Positions 1-8,172 of a DNA stretch of 22,966 nt are shown piece by piece (position 1 is the first letter of the stretch; every line of letters starts with the position of its first letter). A program made the translations under genes and the position numbers. This DNA comes from Acidobacteriota bacterium (lineage in GTDB: Bacteria; Acidobacteriota; Vicinamibacteria; Vicinamibacterales; UBA2999). Location: positions 1 to 22,966 of the forward strand of contig CANIBQ010000076.1 in NCBI GenBank assembly GCA_947465645.1, given 5' to 3'. Under the pieces are notes generated by a model. That model ran no database searches, was not told where the DNA came from, and saw only the letters and a list, made by a program, of their open reading frames with translations.

Positions 1-2
1 GC

Positions 3-1295
3 CGCGCCCAGGAGCTCTCGACGCAGAAGCCCGCCGTACCGCTTCGCGTGCACGGTGACGCCGAGCAGGCGCTGGCCGGCGCGGCCAAGGTGGTCGAGGC
101 CTCGTACGCCTATCCGTTCATCTCGCACGCGCCGCTCGAGCCGCAGAACTGCACGGCGCACTACCGCGACGGCAAGATGGAAATCTGGGCGCCAACCCAG
201 ACGCCGCAGCAGGGACGCGGGCTCGTGGCCACCGCGCTGGGCATTCCTGAAGCCAACATCACGATCCATATCCAGCGCGCGGGCGGCGGATTCGGCCGCC
301 GGCTGACCAACGACTACATGGGTGAGGCGTGCGCGATCGCCATGGAGATTGGCGTGCCGGTGAAGGTGCTGTGGACGCGCGAGGACGACATGCGCCACGA
401 CCACTATCGTCCCGGCGGCTTCCATTTCCTCAAGGCCGGCGTCGACGCGTCTGGCAAGGTCGTCGCGTGGCGCAATCACTTCATCAGCTACGGTGACAAC
501 GCGAAGGGGATCGCCGGCTTCTCGAATTCGGCGAACATCGTTCCCGTGGAGTTCCCGGCGCGGTTCGTGCCGAATTACGACTTCCAGGCCACGATGATTC
601 CGCTTGGCGTACCGACGGGCGCGCTGCGCGCGCCGCGCAGCAACGCGTTCTCCTGGGCGTTCCAGTCGTTCATCGACGAGCTCGCGCTGGCGGCGGGGAA
701 GGATCCGCTGCAGTTCCGGCTCGACATGCTCGCGGGTTCCGGCATCGCGCCGCCCGAGCAGGGCGGCGACGGCTTCGACTCCGCGCGGATGCGCGCCGTG
801 CTCGAGCTCGTGCGGGATCGGTCAGGCTGGGGGAAACGGCAGCCGCAGGGCACCGCGATGGGCGTGGCCTTCCAGTACAGCCACCGCGGCTACTTCGCGA
901 ACGTCGCGGAGGTGACGGTGCAGGGCAACAACACCGTCAAGGTGAACAAGGTGTGGGTGGTCGGCGACATCGGCAGCCAGATCGTGAATCCCAGCTCCGC
1001 GGCGAACCAGGCGCAAGGCGCGGTCGTCGAGGGGATGAGCCACATCATGAACTGGGAGATCACCTTCGTCGCGGGCCGCGCCGTCCAGGGCAACTTCAAT
1101 GACTACCAGCCGACCCGCATGGCGCAGGCGCCGCCGGTCGATGTGTTCTTCCACAAGACGAACAACCCGCCCACCGGCCTGGGCGAGCCCGCGCTGCCGC
1201 CGACGGTCCCCGCGATCGCCAACGCGATTGCGACGGCCACCGGCAAGCGCGTCCGCTCGCTGCCGCTCGCGAAGAGCGGGTATCGCTGGGCATAG
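3..1295 (+). CDS. Molybdopterin-binding subunit, xanthine dehydrogenase / isoquinoline 1-oxidoreductase beta type (5' end missing)
   Basis: This is the C-terminal part of a large molybdenum hydroxylase subunit; the reading frame is open to the left edge, so the start lies outside the window. Family knowledge: these subunits bind molybdopterin-cytosine dinucleotide and hydroxylate N-heterocycles or aldehydes, working with a small 2Fe-2S subunit. Seen: the cofactor-binding glycine loop GGGFGRR at nucleotides 282-302, followed by the conserved [16 protein letters not shown] stretch. Near the end is [19 protein letters not shown], whose Glu matches the catalytic base of the family. The single-chain style with GGGFGRR and WTREDD resembles the IorB type more than true xanthine dehydrogenase. 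The substrate cannot be told. A repeat palindrome separates it from hemD, so the two are probably not one operon. Confidence 0.9.
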   Translation, partial: RAQELSTQKPAVPLRVHGDAEQALAGAAKVVEASYAYPFISHAPLEPQNCTAHYRDGKMEIWAPTQTPQQGRGLVATALGIPEANITIHIQRAGGGFGRRLTNDYMGEACAIAMEIGVPVKVLWTREDDMRHDHYRPGGFHFLKAGVDASGKVVAWRNHFISYGDNAKGIAGFSNSANIVPVEFPARFVPNYDFQATMIPLGVPTGALRAPRSNAFSWAFQSFIDELALAAGKDPLQFRLDMLAGSGIAPPEQGGDGFDSARMRAVLELVRDRSGWGKRQPQGTAMGVAFQYSHRGYFANVAEVTVQGNNTVKVNKVWVVGDIGSQIVNPSSAANQAQGAVVEGMSHIMNWEITFVAGRAVQGNFNDYQPTRMAQAPPVDVFFHKTNNPPTGLGEPALPPTVPAIANAIATATGKRVRSLPLAKSGYRWA

Positions 1296-1303
1296 TTGTA
1301 GAT

Positions 1304-1402
1304 CAGTTGTCAGTTGTCAGTTGTCAGGCAGTTGTCAGTTCTTAGCTGTCAGAAGGCAACGAGCTAGCTCGATGTTTTCCGACAACTGACAACTGACAAC
1401 TG
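1304..1402. repeat. Inverted repeat with 22-bp perfect arms made of 7-bp units
   Basis: The left arm at 1304-1325 and right arm at 1381-1402 are exact reverse complements (22 of 22). Each arm is three tandem copies of the heptamer CAGTTGT (or its complement) plus one base. The 55-base centre (1326-1380) holds a further degenerate copy (cagttgtcag at 1329-1338). It fills almost the whole gap between the oxidoreductase and hemD. It lacks a T-run, so it is not a standard terminator. It is probably a dispersed non-coding repeat. Confidence 0.85.
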
Positions 1403-1421
1403 GCGACCGAGTCCTCGTCCG

Positions 1422-2264
1422 ATGACAGCCCCCAGTTTCAACCGCCTCCGCGTCCTTGCCCTCGAAAGCCGGCGGGCCAAGGAGATCGCCTCGCTGATTG
1501 AGACCTACGGCGGCGCGGCCACCGTGGCGCCGTCGCTCCGCGAAGTTCCGCTCGAATCCAATCCCGACGCGCTCACGTTTGCCGACGGTCTCCTCGCCGG
1601 CGCCTTCGACATCGTCATCCTGCTGACCGGCGTCGGCACGCGTGCGCTGCTCGAGGTCGTCAAGACAAAGCACCCGCGCGACGGGTTCATCGCCGCCCTC
1701 CGGCGGACGAAGGTCGTGGCGCGAGGGCCGAAGCCCCTTGCCGTGCTTCGCGAGTGGCAGATCCCCGTCTGGGTGGCCGCGCCCGAGCCGAACACATGGC
1801 GGGAGCTGCTGGCGGCCCTTGATGCGACGGGCGATTCACTTGCGGGCAAGCGGATCGCCGTGCAGGAGTACGGTGCCGCCAATCCTGATCTGCTCGCCGG
1901 TCTCGAGACGCGGGGCGCAGTCGTGACGCGCGTGCCCGTCTACCGCTGGGCGCTTCCAGAAGATCTCGAGCCGCTGCGCGCCGCGATCCGCGCGATCGCC
2001 GCCCGCGAGCTCGATGTGGCAATCTTCACGACCGCCACACAGCTCGTGCACCTGCTCAAGGTCGCGGCGACGATGGAGCAGGAAGCCGAGGTCAGGTCCG
2101 GCCTGAAGCACCTCGTCGTCGCCTCGATCGGGCCGACCACCAGCGAGGAGCTGCGGCAGGAAGGCATCCAGATCGACCTCGAGGCCTCGCACCCGAAGAT
2201 GGGATTCCTCGTGCGAGAGGCAGCCGAGCGCAGTGCCGATCTGATTCGCGCCAGGCGACCGTAA
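1422..2264 (+). CDS. hemD: Uroporphyrinogen-III synthase
   Basis: A 280-residue cytosolic protein that would cyclise hydroxymethylbilane to uroporphyrinogen III in the haem, sirohaem and cobalamin pathway. Evidence is the two-lobed HemD pattern. The N-terminal lobe opens with LRVLALESRRAKEIASLIE and has the ILLTGVGTRALLEVV strand-turn. The second lobe has AIFTTATQLVHLLKVAA, and the C-terminal part has VVASIGPTTSEELRQEGI, matching the usual 'aIGptTaeaL' segment. HemD proteins are poorly conserved in sequence, so the call rests on this order of motifs and on length, slightly longer than the usual 250 or so. The ATG at 1422 has no clear Shine-Dalgarno sequence. No other haem genes are in view, so it appears isolated from its pathway. 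Confidence 0.88.
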   Translation: MTAPSFNRLRVLALESRRAKEIASLIETYGGAATVAPSLREVPLESNPDALTFADGLLAGAFDIVILLTGVGTRALLEVVKTKHPRDGFIAALRRTKVVARGPKPLAVLREWQIPVWVAAPEPNTWRELLAALDATGDSLAGKRIAVQEYGAANPDLLAGLETRGAVVTRVPVYRWALPEDLEPLRAAIRAIAARELDVAIFTTATQLVHLLKVAATMEQEAEVRSGLKHLVVASIGPTTSEELRQEGIQIDLEASHPKMGFLVREAAERSADLIRARRP

Positions 2265-2309
2265 GCCGAACGCCCGCTCGGAGCAGTGACGAGCGTGTCT
2301 AGACTAGTG

Positions 2310-2327
2310 CCGCGCGATCTCGCGCGG
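2310..2327. other. Short perfect hairpin upstream of the small acidic protein gene
   Basis: Eight-base arms (ccgcgcga / tcgcgcgg) around a two-base centre. It lies between the hemD stop and the next start, with no T-run after it. It may act as an RNA end or be chance in G+C-rich DNA. Confidence 0.35.
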
Positions 2328-2330
2328 GGA

Positions 2331-2336
2331 TAAGAT
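2331..2336 (+). promoter_or_regulatory. Candidate leaderless -10 element (TAAGAT)
   Basis: TAAGAT ends six bases before the ATG at 2343. Transcription from it would begin about at the start codon. There is no good Shine-Dalgarno sequence and no evident -35. Similar hexamers precede four other genes in the window. Confidence 0.35.
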
Positions 2337-2342
2337 CACGTC

Positions 2343-2693
2343 ATGCCCACCTCTGACGAACTGCTCGAGCTTGCCGACCGCTGTGCGGAGAAGCTCGATC
2401 TCGATGGAAAGATCCGCCACGTACCCTCCTTTTCCGATGCCGAGGAACAGTGCGAGGAGGAGTACGAGGATCTGCTGCTGGCGCTGCACGAGGACGAGCT
2501 CTTTGCTCCGGTGGACATCGCCCGCCAGGAGGAGCTTGTCGAGCAGATCGCCGCGGCGCTTCCCGAAGAGACGCGGATGCTGATCGTCGAGCTCGCCGAC
2601 AACCACGCGCGGCACGTCTGGCTGCAGCAGGAAGGCGCCTATCACGTCGGCCTCGCGGTCGGGCGCCGGCTCAAGCTCCGTCGCGAGAATTGA
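2343..2693 (+). CDS. Small acidic hypothetical protein
   Basis: A 116-residue protein I do not recognise. It has no signal peptide or membrane segment and is probably cytosolic. Residues 34-60 are strongly acidic (EEQCEEEYEDLLLALHEDEL), and the whole chain looks mainly helical; the C-terminal end turns basic (GRRLKLRREN). G+C-rich third codon positions and the clean gap before the PhzF gene support it as a real gene. A 220-codon open frame on the other strand (2304-2966) overlaps it but has no recognisable protein features and crosses the PhzF start. The function is unknown. Confidence 0.65.
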   Translation: MPTSDELLELADRCAEKLDLDGKIRHVPSFSDAEEQCEEEYEDLLLALHEDELFAPVDIARQEELVEQIAAALPEETRMLIVELADNHARHVWLQQEGAYHVGLAVGRRLKLRREN

Positions 2694-2726
2694 TGTAAGT
2701 CGGACAATTCGCGCGACTGTCTCGAC

Positions 2727-2732
2727 TATTGT
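2727..2732 (+). promoter_or_regulatory. Candidate leaderless -10 element (TATTGT)
   Basis: TATTGT ends six bases before the PhzF-gene ATG at 2739, and no Shine-Dalgarno sequence is present. It fits the TANNNT pattern seen before several genes here. There is no convincing -35. Confidence 0.3.
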
Positions 2733-2738
2733 TTTTGC

Positions 2739-3680
2739 ATGGCGCGCAGCTTTCTCCAGTACGACGTCTTCACCGGCGAACCGCTCACCGGCAATCAACT
2801 GGCCGTCTTCCCGGACGGCCGCGGTCTCACCACCGGCCAGATGCAATCGATCGCCCGCGAGATGAATTTCTCCGAGACGACGTTCATCCTTCCGGCCGAG
2901 CAGCCGGGCACCGACGTCCGCATGCGGATTTTCACGCCCGGTCTCGAGCTGCCGATTGCCGGTCATCCGACGATCGGCAGCACGTTCGCCCTCGCCGACG
3001 CCGGCACGATTGCGCCCGGCACGCCGCGGGTCGTCTTCGGCCTTGGCGCCGGTCCAACGCCGGTGGACCTCGAGTGGCAGGGCAGTCGCCTGCGCTTCGC
3101 CTGGATGACCCAGGGCACGCCGGTATTTGGCCCGGTGGTCGAGGATCGCGCGGCCGCCGCGGAAGCGCTCGGGCTGGGCGTTGACGACCTCGCGCCGAAG
3201 CTGCCGGTGCAGCAGGTGTCGTGCGGTGTGCCGTTCTTGTTCGTCCCTTTACGCGACCGCGAGGCCGTCGACCGCGCCACCAGCGACGCCGCGGCCGTGC
3301 GGCGCCTGGCTGCCGCGACCGGTATCGACCACGGCATCTTTCTCTTTGCGATAAATGGGGTCGGGAGTCATTTTTCGAGGACACCTCGAAAAATGACTCC
3401 CGACCCCATTTTCTACAGCCGCATGTTCGCGCCGCAGTTCGGCATCGTCGAGGATCCCGCCACGGGAATCGCGAGCGGACCGCTTGGCGCGTACCTCGTC
3501 CGGTACGGGGTCGTCGCCGGCGAGGCAGCCCGGCAGATTGTGAGCCTCCAGGGCGTCGCGATGAAACGGCCGAGCAGGATTCACATCGCGATCGAGGGCG
3601 ACGCGGATACGATCAGAAGCGTGAAAGTCGGCGGCGAGGCGGTGCTCGTCGCCAGGGGTGAGCTCCTGATCCCCGAATGA
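2739..3680 (+). CDS. PhzF-family isomerase/epimerase-like protein carrying an in-frame palindrome insertion
   Basis: A 313-residue cytosolic protein of the PhzF/YddE family, which has two similar lobes like diaminopimelate epimerase. Known members isomerise small acids; the substrate of most is unknown. Seen: the opening [20 protein letters not shown], the MNFSETTF motif with Glu46 matching the catalytic Glu of Phz[12 protein letters not shown] (70-80), and [10 protein letters not shown] (234-243). Residues 205-225 come from a perfect 59-base palindrome and read [20 protein letters not shown]. The family normally has only a short turn here, just before the YSRMFAP strand. The frame remains open through it, but the loop may reduce folding or activity. 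The ATG has no Shine-Dalgarno sequence; a TATTGT hexamer lies six bases upstream. Confidence 0.9.
   Translation: MARSFLQYDVFTGEPLTGNQLAVFPDGRGLTTGQMQSIAREMNFSETTFILPAEQPGTDVRMRIFTPGLELPIAGHPTIGSTFALADAGTIAPGTPRVVFGLGAGPTPVDLEWQGSRLRFAWMTQGTPVFGPVVEDRAAAAEALGLGVDDLAPKLPVQQVSCGVPFLFVPLRDREAVDRATSDAAAVRRLAAATGIDHGIFLFAINGVGSHFSRTPRKMTPDPIFYSRMFAPQFGIVEDPATGIASGPLGAYLVRYGVVAGEAARQIVSLQGVAMKRPSRIHIAIEGDADTIRSVKVGGEAVLVARGELLIPE
3353..3411. repeat. Perfect palindrome inside the PhzF coding sequence
   Basis: The left arm at 3353-3380 and right arm at 3384-3411 are exact reverse complements over 28 bases, around a 3-base centre (aca). Key sequence is aatggggtcgggagtcattt and its complement. The element is 59 bases, not a multiple of three, yet the host frame stays open in every codon across it. 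Its base composition (runs of T and A in the arms) differs from the G+C-rich gene around it, which argues for insertion. RNA of this region would form a very stable hairpin. Confidence 0.95.
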
Positions 3681-3716
3681 GCGAATTGGCTGGCCGGCAA
3701 GTCAGCCGCGACCGGA

Positions 3717-3722
3717 TACGAT
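3717..3722 (+). promoter_or_regulatory. Candidate leaderless -10 element (TACGAT)
   Basis: TACGAT ends seven bases before the GTG start of the ABC-F gene at 3730. The 49-base gap after the PhzF gene has no clear Shine-Dalgarno sequence. No strong -35 is visible at the usual spacing. Confidence 0.35.
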
Positions 3723-3729
3723 CAATAAC

Positions 3730-5367
3730 GTGATTTCGTTCTCGAAAATCAGCAAGCAGTACGGCAGACAGATTCTCTTCGTCGATGCCTCATTCCAGCT
3801 CAACGCGGGCGAGAAAGTCGGCCTCGTCGGTCCCAACGGGTCTGGCAAGACGACCCTGTTCCGGATGATCGTGGGCGAGGAGTCGCCTGACGAAGGCGAC
3901 GTCTCGGTGCCCAAAAAGCTTACGGTCGGCTACTTCCGGCAGGACGTCGAGGAGATGTCCGGGCGCTCGGTGCTCGACGAGGCGATTGCCGGCAGCGGAC
4001 GCCTGGGCGATCTGCACCACGAGCTCGAGGCGCTGCAGCACGCGATGGGCGACCCGGAGAAGGCCGGCGACATGGACCGCATCCTCGCGCGCTTTGGCGA
4101 AGTGCAGGAGGAGTACGAGCACCAGGGCGGCTACGGACTCGAGGCGCAGGCGCGTGAGGTGCTCCACGGCCTCGGCTTCGAGGACGAGACCATCGACGGC
4201 GACGTCGGCGTGCTGTCGGGCGGGTGGAAGATGCGCGTCGCGATGGCGCGCGTGCTCCTCGGCCGGCCTGAAGTGCTGCTGATGGACGAGCCGACCAACC
4301 ACCTCGACATCGAGTCGATCATCTGGCTCGAAGGCTTCCTCAAGTCGCTGCCCGGCGCCCTGCTCATGACGTCGCACGACCGAGAGTTCATGAACCGCGT
4401 CGTCACCAAGATTGCCGAGATCGACGGCGGCGAGATCACGGTCTATTCCGGCAACTACGACTTCTACGAGCGCGAGCGCGCGATTCGTGAGACCAATCGC
4501 GAGGCGGCCTACGCGCGGCAGCAGGCGATGCTCGCGAAGGAGCAGCGGTTCATCGACCGCTTTGCCGCGCACGCCGCCAAGGCGGCGCAGGTGCAGAGCC
4601 GCGTCAAGGCGCTGGAGAAGATCGAGAAGATCGAGCTGCCGAAGAAGCGCAAGGTGGTGAAGTTCGACTTCCGGGCGCCGCCCCGGTCGGGCGACCAGGT
4701 CGTCGTGCTCGAGGACGTGTCAAAGGCGTATGGCCGGCGCGTCATCTACGACCACCTCAACGCGACGATCCGGCGAGGCGAGCGGTGGTGCGTCATGGGC
4801 AAGAACGGCGCGGGCAAGACCACGCTGCTGAAGATGGTCGCCGGCGCCATGCAGCCCGACTCGGGCGAGGTGAAGCTCGGCGCCAGCCTCAAGATGGGCT
4901 ACTTCGCGCAGCAGGCGCTCGACCTGCTCGATCCCGATCTCACGATCGAGGAGCAGTTGCAGAAAGACTTTCCAGCCGAATCGATCGGCGTGCTGCGCAA
5001 CCTCGCAGGCGCCTTTCAATTCTCAGGCGACGACACCGACAAGAAGATCCGCGCGCTGTCGGGCGGCGAGAAGACGCGCCTCGTCATGGCGCGCATGCTG
5101 CTCAACCCTCCAAACTTCCTCGTCCTCGACGAGCCGACCAACCATCTCGACCTCGCCACCAAGGAAATGCTGATCGAGTCGCTCAAGAACTACGACGGGA
5201 CGATGCTGTTTGTCTCGCACGATCGAGCGTTCCTGAGGGCCCTCAGTAACCGGGTGATCGAGCTGGGCGGCGAAAGCGGGACCGACTCGGAGCCACACCT
5301 CTATACGGGGTCGTATATCGAGTACGTCGCCCGTACCGGCCACGAGGCGCCAGGCGTCCACGCCTAG
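3730..5367 (+). CDS. ABC-F family ATP-binding protein
   Basis: A 545-residue soluble protein with two ATP-binding cassettes and no membrane segments, as in the ABC-F proteins that act on the ribosome. First cassette: Walker A GPNGSGKT (34-41), signature LSGGWK (162-167), Walker B LLMDEP (183-188), then the TSHD switch. Second cassette: Walker A GKNGAGKT (357-364), signature LSGGEK (443-448), Walker B VLDEP (465-469), SHDRAFL. Between them, about residues 240-320, lies the charged linker typical of the family, with the GNYDFYERER start and KALEKIEK helix. The LSGGW form of the first signature resembles YheS/Uup-like members. All catalytic motifs are intact. Whether it is a housekeeping translation factor or gives antibiotic protection cannot be told. 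The start is GTG. Confidence 0.95.
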   Translation: MISFSKISKQYGRQILFVDASFQLNAGEKVGLVGPNGSGKTTLFRMIVGEESPDEGDVSVPKKLTVGYFRQDVEEMSGRSVLDEAIAGSGRLGDLHHELEALQHAMGDPEKAGDMDRILARFGEVQEEYEHQGGYGLEAQAREVLHGLGFEDETIDGDVGVLSGGWKMRVAMARVLLGRPEVLLMDEPTNHLDIESIIWLEGFLKSLPGALLMTSHDREFMNRVVTKIAEIDGGEITVYSGNYDFYERERAIRETNREAAYARQQAMLAKEQRFIDRFAAHAAKAAQVQSRVKALEKIEKIELPKKRKVVKFDFRAPPRSGDQVVVLEDVSKAYGRRVIYDHLNATIRRGERWCVMGKNGAGKTTLLKMVAGAMQPDSGEVKLGASLKMGYFAQQALDLLDPDLTIEEQLQKDFPAESIGVLRNLAGAFQFSGDDTDKKIRALSGGEKTRLVMARMLLNPPNFLVLDEPTNHLDLATKEMLIESLKNYDGTMLFVSHDRAFLRALSNRVIELGGESGTDSEPHLYTGSYIEYVARTGHEAPGVHA

Positions 5368-5483
5368 CAAGGGGCAGGGGGAAGGGAGTTGCGATGGGTC
5401 CGTGCAAGGTCGGCTGGCAGGCGGGTGAGGGCGGCCTTACCGTGGCGACCAACCACACGCAGTTGATGATGAAGGGCGACGGC

Positions 5484-5921
5484 ATGGTGAAGACCCTCCT
5501 TGCTTTCCTCGGCGCAGCGGCCGTGACGACCGTCATCGGCGCTCAATCAGCCAAGACGTACGTCGCGCGCCTGTCGCCGGTGCCGATCACGGCGGCGATG
5601 CAGGCAACAGTGAGCGGGTCGGGCGCCGCCACCGCGACTCTGACCGGAAGACGGTTGACGATCGACGGCACGTTCACCGGGCTTCGCACGCCGGCGACGG
5701 TCGCGCGGCTGCATCTCGCGCCGCGGGCCGCCCGCGGCGAGGCGTTCGCCGACTTGAAGGTGTCAACCGGCACCAGCGGCACTATTACAGGCGCGATCGA
5801 TCTCACGCCGCAGCAAGTGCAGGCGGTCGAGAAAAGCTCGGTCTATATCCAGTTGCACAGCGAGAAGGCTCCCGAAGGCAATCTGTGGGGATGGCTGCTG
5901 CCCCAGGAGGCGAAGCGATGA
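5484..5921 (+). CDS. Exported CHRD-domain protein
   Basis: About 145 residues: a signal peptide ([21 protein letters not shown]) followed by one CHRD domain, a beta-rich fold first described in chordin and common in exported bacterial proteins of unknown role. Typical features are the [21 protein letters not shown] strand pair, [11 protein letters not shown] (usual form 'hiH.g..g..G') and the closing [19 protein letters not shown]. The ATG at 5484 has GAAGGG seven bases upstream and puts the signal peptide at the N-terminus. An ATG at 5394, with a stronger Shine-Dalgarno sequence, would add 30 residues before the signal peptide and seems less likely. The stop codon overlaps the next gene's start (ATGA), so the two are probably translated together. 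Confidence 0.82.
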   Translation: MVKTLLAFLGAAAVTTVIGAQSAKTYVARLSPVPITAAMQATVSGSGAATATLTGRRLTIDGTFTGLRTPATVARLHLAPRAARGEAFADLKVSTGTSGTITGAIDLTPQQVQAVEKSSVYIQLHSEKAPEGNLWGWLLPQEAKR

Positions 5922-8047
5922 CGCCGATCAATTCCCAGGAATCCAACTCCCAACGCCCGAGGTTCAGACACTGTCTTTGGGAGTTGGGCCGTTGGGAGTT
6001 GGGAATTGCCGGGTTGCTGGCGATGATCGGTGCCGCTGTGATTGCGGCACAGCAACCGCCCTTCGACGCCGCTCAGGGCAGGCCCACGGGCGGGGAGTTC
6101 ACCGCCGCGCAGGCGGCCGCGGGCCGCGCGCCCTACACCGCCAGTTGCGCGAGCTGCCACGCCGAGGATCTCGGCGGGCGGGAAGGGCCGGCGCTCAAGG
6201 GCGCGAGCTTTCAGGACAAGTGGCGAGCGGTGCCAGCGCGCGATCTCCTGGCGTACATCCAGCAGAACATGCCGCCTGGCGGTCCGACGCTGCCCCCCGA
6301 TCAAGCCGCGGCCATCGCGGCGTTCATCCTGCAGTCAAACGGAGCGCCATCGGCCGGTGCAGGGCCGGCTCCCGCCTCGGAGTCACCTGCAGCCGCCGCG
6401 CCCGCGCCTCGCGGTCTGACGCTGGAAGGGGACATCCAGAACTACACCCCGGTCACCGACGCGATGCTGCGCAACCCGCCGCCAGGCGACTGGCTGATGG
6501 CACGGCGCAATTACCAGGCGTGGAGTCACAGTCCGCTCACAGAGATCACCACAGGGAACGTCAAGAACCTGAAGCTCGAGTGGGTCTGGGCCATGCACGA
6601 GGGCGGCCGAAGCGAGCCGACGCCCATGGTTCACAACGGCATCATCTACATCGTCCACACCGGCAACATCGTTCAGGCGCTCGACGGCAAGACCGGCGAA
6701 CTGCTCTGGGAAAACCAGGTCGGCCCCGAAAACGGGGAGACGATGAGGAACGCCGCGCTGTACAGCGACAAGCTGTACGTCGCGACGAGCGACGCGCGGC
6801 TGGTCGCGCTCGACGCCCGCACCGGCCGCAAGGTCTGGGACACGACGATCGCGGACGCGGCGAAAGGGTTTGGCAACAGCAGCGGCCCGATCGTGATTCG
6901 CGGCAAGGTGGTGCAGGGGCTCAATAGCTGCGATCGCTACCAGCAGGACCGCTGCTTCATCAGCGCCTACGACGCCGAAACCGGCACGCAGCTCTGGAAG
7001 TTCCATACCGTCGCCTACAACGGCGAAAAAAACGACGACACCTGGGGCACGCTGCCTGACATGCTGAGAAAGGGCGGCGAGACCTGGATCACGGGCAGCT
7101 ACGATCCGGATCTCAACCTCACCTACTGGGGCGTGGCGCAGCCGAAGCCATGGGTGGCGGCGAGCCGCGGGCTGAAGACCACCGATCGCGCGCTCTACAC
7201 GGGTTCGACCGTTGCCTTGAATCCGGATACCGGCGAGCTCGCGTGGTACTTCCAGCATGCACCCGGCGAGTCGCTCGACCTCGACGAGGTGTACGAGCGC
7301 GTGCTCGTCGACATCGGCTCGCGCAAGTTCGTCTTCACGATCGGAAAGCCCGGGATTCTCTGGAAGCTGGATCGCCAGAGCGGTGAGTACGTGGGCCACC
7401 ACGAGACGATCTTCCAGAACGCGTGGGAGCGGATCGACCGGGAGTCGGGTGTGCCGCGGTATCGCGCCGACATCGCCGCGGCCAAGGTGAAGGAATGGGT
7501 GGTGGCCTGTCCGAGTACCCAGGGCGGGCACAACTGGCACGCGACGAGCTACCACCCCGGGGCCGGGTTGCTGGTCATCCCCCTCGCGCAGTCGTGCATC
7601 GAGATGGCCGGCCAGCTCGTGGAATTCAAGGAAGGATCCGGCGGCACGGCCGGCGATCGCAAGTTCTTCGAGATGCCCGGATCCAACGGCAACATCGGCA
7701 AGCTGGCCGCCTACGACGTGAATACGCTGCAGGAGGTCTGGTCGTACCAGCAGCGCTCGCCGTTCCTGACGTCGGCGCTCACGACGGCGGGTGGGCTCGT
7801 CTTCGCTGGCGATCTGGATCGGAAGTTCCGCGCCTTCGACGTGAAGAGCGGCAAGGTCCTGTGGGAGACGCGCCTCGGCACCTCCGTCCAGGGATTCCCG
7901 GTCTCGTTCAGCGCCGGCGGCAAGCAGTACATTGCCGTGACCACCGGCCTCGGCGGCGGCAGCCCGCGCCAGGTGCCGCTCACCATCGCACCCGAAGTGC
8001 ATCACCCGCAAACGGGCAACGCGCTCTACGTCTTCTCCCTCGAATAG
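5918..8047 (+). CDS. Cytochrome c-fused PQQ-dependent dehydrogenase
   Basis: A 709-residue exported quinoprotein that would oxidise an alcohol or sugar in the periplasm and pass electrons to its own haem. The ATG at 5918 has AGGAGG seven bases upstream and overlaps the CHRD stop (ATGA). Order: an unusual N-terminus (residues 4-30) coded by a palindromic repeat, a hydrophobic export segment (30-44), a second repeat-coded piece [10 protein letters not shown] (47-56), a cytochrome c domain with C77-x-x-C80-H81 and likely ligand Met118, and an Ala/Pro linker (140-168). The beta-propeller follows, with repeated AxDAxTGxxxW strands ([34 protein letters not shown]). [16 protein letters not shown] and [12 protein letters not shown] match the quinoprotein core. 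The haem domain is at the N-terminus, whereas quinohaemoprotein alcohol dehydrogenases carry it at the C-terminus. The substrate is unknown. Confidence 0.92.
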   Translation: MTPINSQESNSQRPRFRHCLWELGRWELGIAGLLAMIGAAVIAAQQPPFDAAQGRPTGGEFTAAQAAAGRAPYTASCASCHAEDLGGREGPALKGASFQDKWRAVPARDLLAYIQQNMPPGGPTLPPDQAAAIAAFILQSNGAPSAGAGPAPASESPAAAAPAPRGLTLEGDIQNYTPVTDAMLRNPPPGDWLMARRNYQAWSHSPLTEITTGNVKNLKLEWVWAMHEGGRSEPTPMVHNGIIYIVHTGNIVQALDGKTGELLWENQVGPENGETMRNAALYSDKLYVATSDARLVALDARTGRKVWDTTIADAAKGFGNSSGPIVIRGKVVQGLNSCDRYQQDRCFISAYDAETGTQLWKFHTVAYNGEKNDDTWGTLPDMLRKGGETWITGSYDPDLNLTYWGVAQPKPWVAASRGLKTTDRALYTGSTVALNPDTGELAWYFQHAPGESLDLDEVYERVLVDIGSRKFVFTIGKPGILWKLDRQSGEYVGHHETIFQNAWERIDRESGVPRYRADIAAAKVKEWVVACPSTQGGHNWHATSYHPGAGLLVIPLAQSCIEMAGQLVEFKEGSGGTAGDRKFFEMPGSNGNIGKLAAYDVNTLQEVWSYQQRSPFLTSALTTAGGLVFAGDLDRKFRAFDVKSGKVLWETRLGTSVQGFPVSFSAGGKQYIAVTTGLGGGSPRQVPLTIAPEVHHPQTGNALYVFSLE
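5929..6008. repeat. Palindromic repeat with 7-bp units in the N-terminal codons of the PQQ dehydrogenase
   Basis: The sequence caattccca plus actcccaacg at the left is the reverse complement of cgttgggagttgggaattg at 5990-6008, with an 8-base bulge (5938-5945) in the left arm. A second GGGAGTT unit precedes the right arm (about 5979-5988). The heptamer build resembles the 1304-1402 element. It lies wholly inside coding sequence, between the start codon and the hydrophobic export segment. Confidence 0.75.
6059..6083. repeat. Likely short dispersed repeat coding for PFDAAQGRP
   Basis: The segment gcccttcgacgccgctcagg has gccct/agggc ends forming a small imperfect palindrome. It is read in frame just after the export segment of the PQQ dehydrogenase. 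I recognise this peptide as one that recurs in unrelated proteins of such genomes; this is from memory and not checked. Confidence 0.5.
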
Positions 8048-8065
8048 CCGCGCTTTTCACTGTCA

Positions 8066-8142
8066 CGACACACCGAGGCACTGAGGCATCGAGGTCTCTT
8101 TGGTTAAAAACGTTCTCGGTGTCTCGGTGCCTCGGTGTGTCG
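8066..8142. repeat. Inverted repeat with 8-bp units between convergent genes
   Basis: Arms at 8066-8093 and 8115-8142 match as reverse complements in 25 of 28 positions, around a 21-base A/T-richer centre. The arms are tandem variants of an 8-base unit (tctcggtg and its complement). It sits between the convergent ends of the PQQ dehydrogenase (8047) and the DUF5916 gene (8173). It could stop transcription from both sides, although it lacks a clear T-run at the stem ends. Confidence 0.85.
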
Positions 8143-8172
8143 TATCGGTCAAAGATGCCGCGAAAAGCAAGC

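Noticed and set aside
2304..2966. A 220-codon minus-strand frame over the small acidic protein gene
   Set aside because: It runs into the start of the PhzF gene. The plus-strand gene has a sensible start and spacing, although both are unproven proteins.
3353..3411. Intrinsic terminator in place of a repeat
   Set aside because: It is inside an intact conserved coding sequence with essential motifs after it, so a strong stop here would make no sense for the gene.
5394..5483. N-terminal extension of the CHRD protein from the ATG at 5394
   Set aside because: It would place 30 polar residues before a clear signal peptide. The nearby G-rich AAGGGAG gives a good apparent Shine-Dalgarno sequence, so the doubt is noted.
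6383..8011. A 542-codon minus-strand frame
   Set aside because: It lies opposite the PQQ dehydrogenase, whose propeller motifs fill the same DNA; the frame is a by-product of G+C-rich codons and has no recognisable domain.
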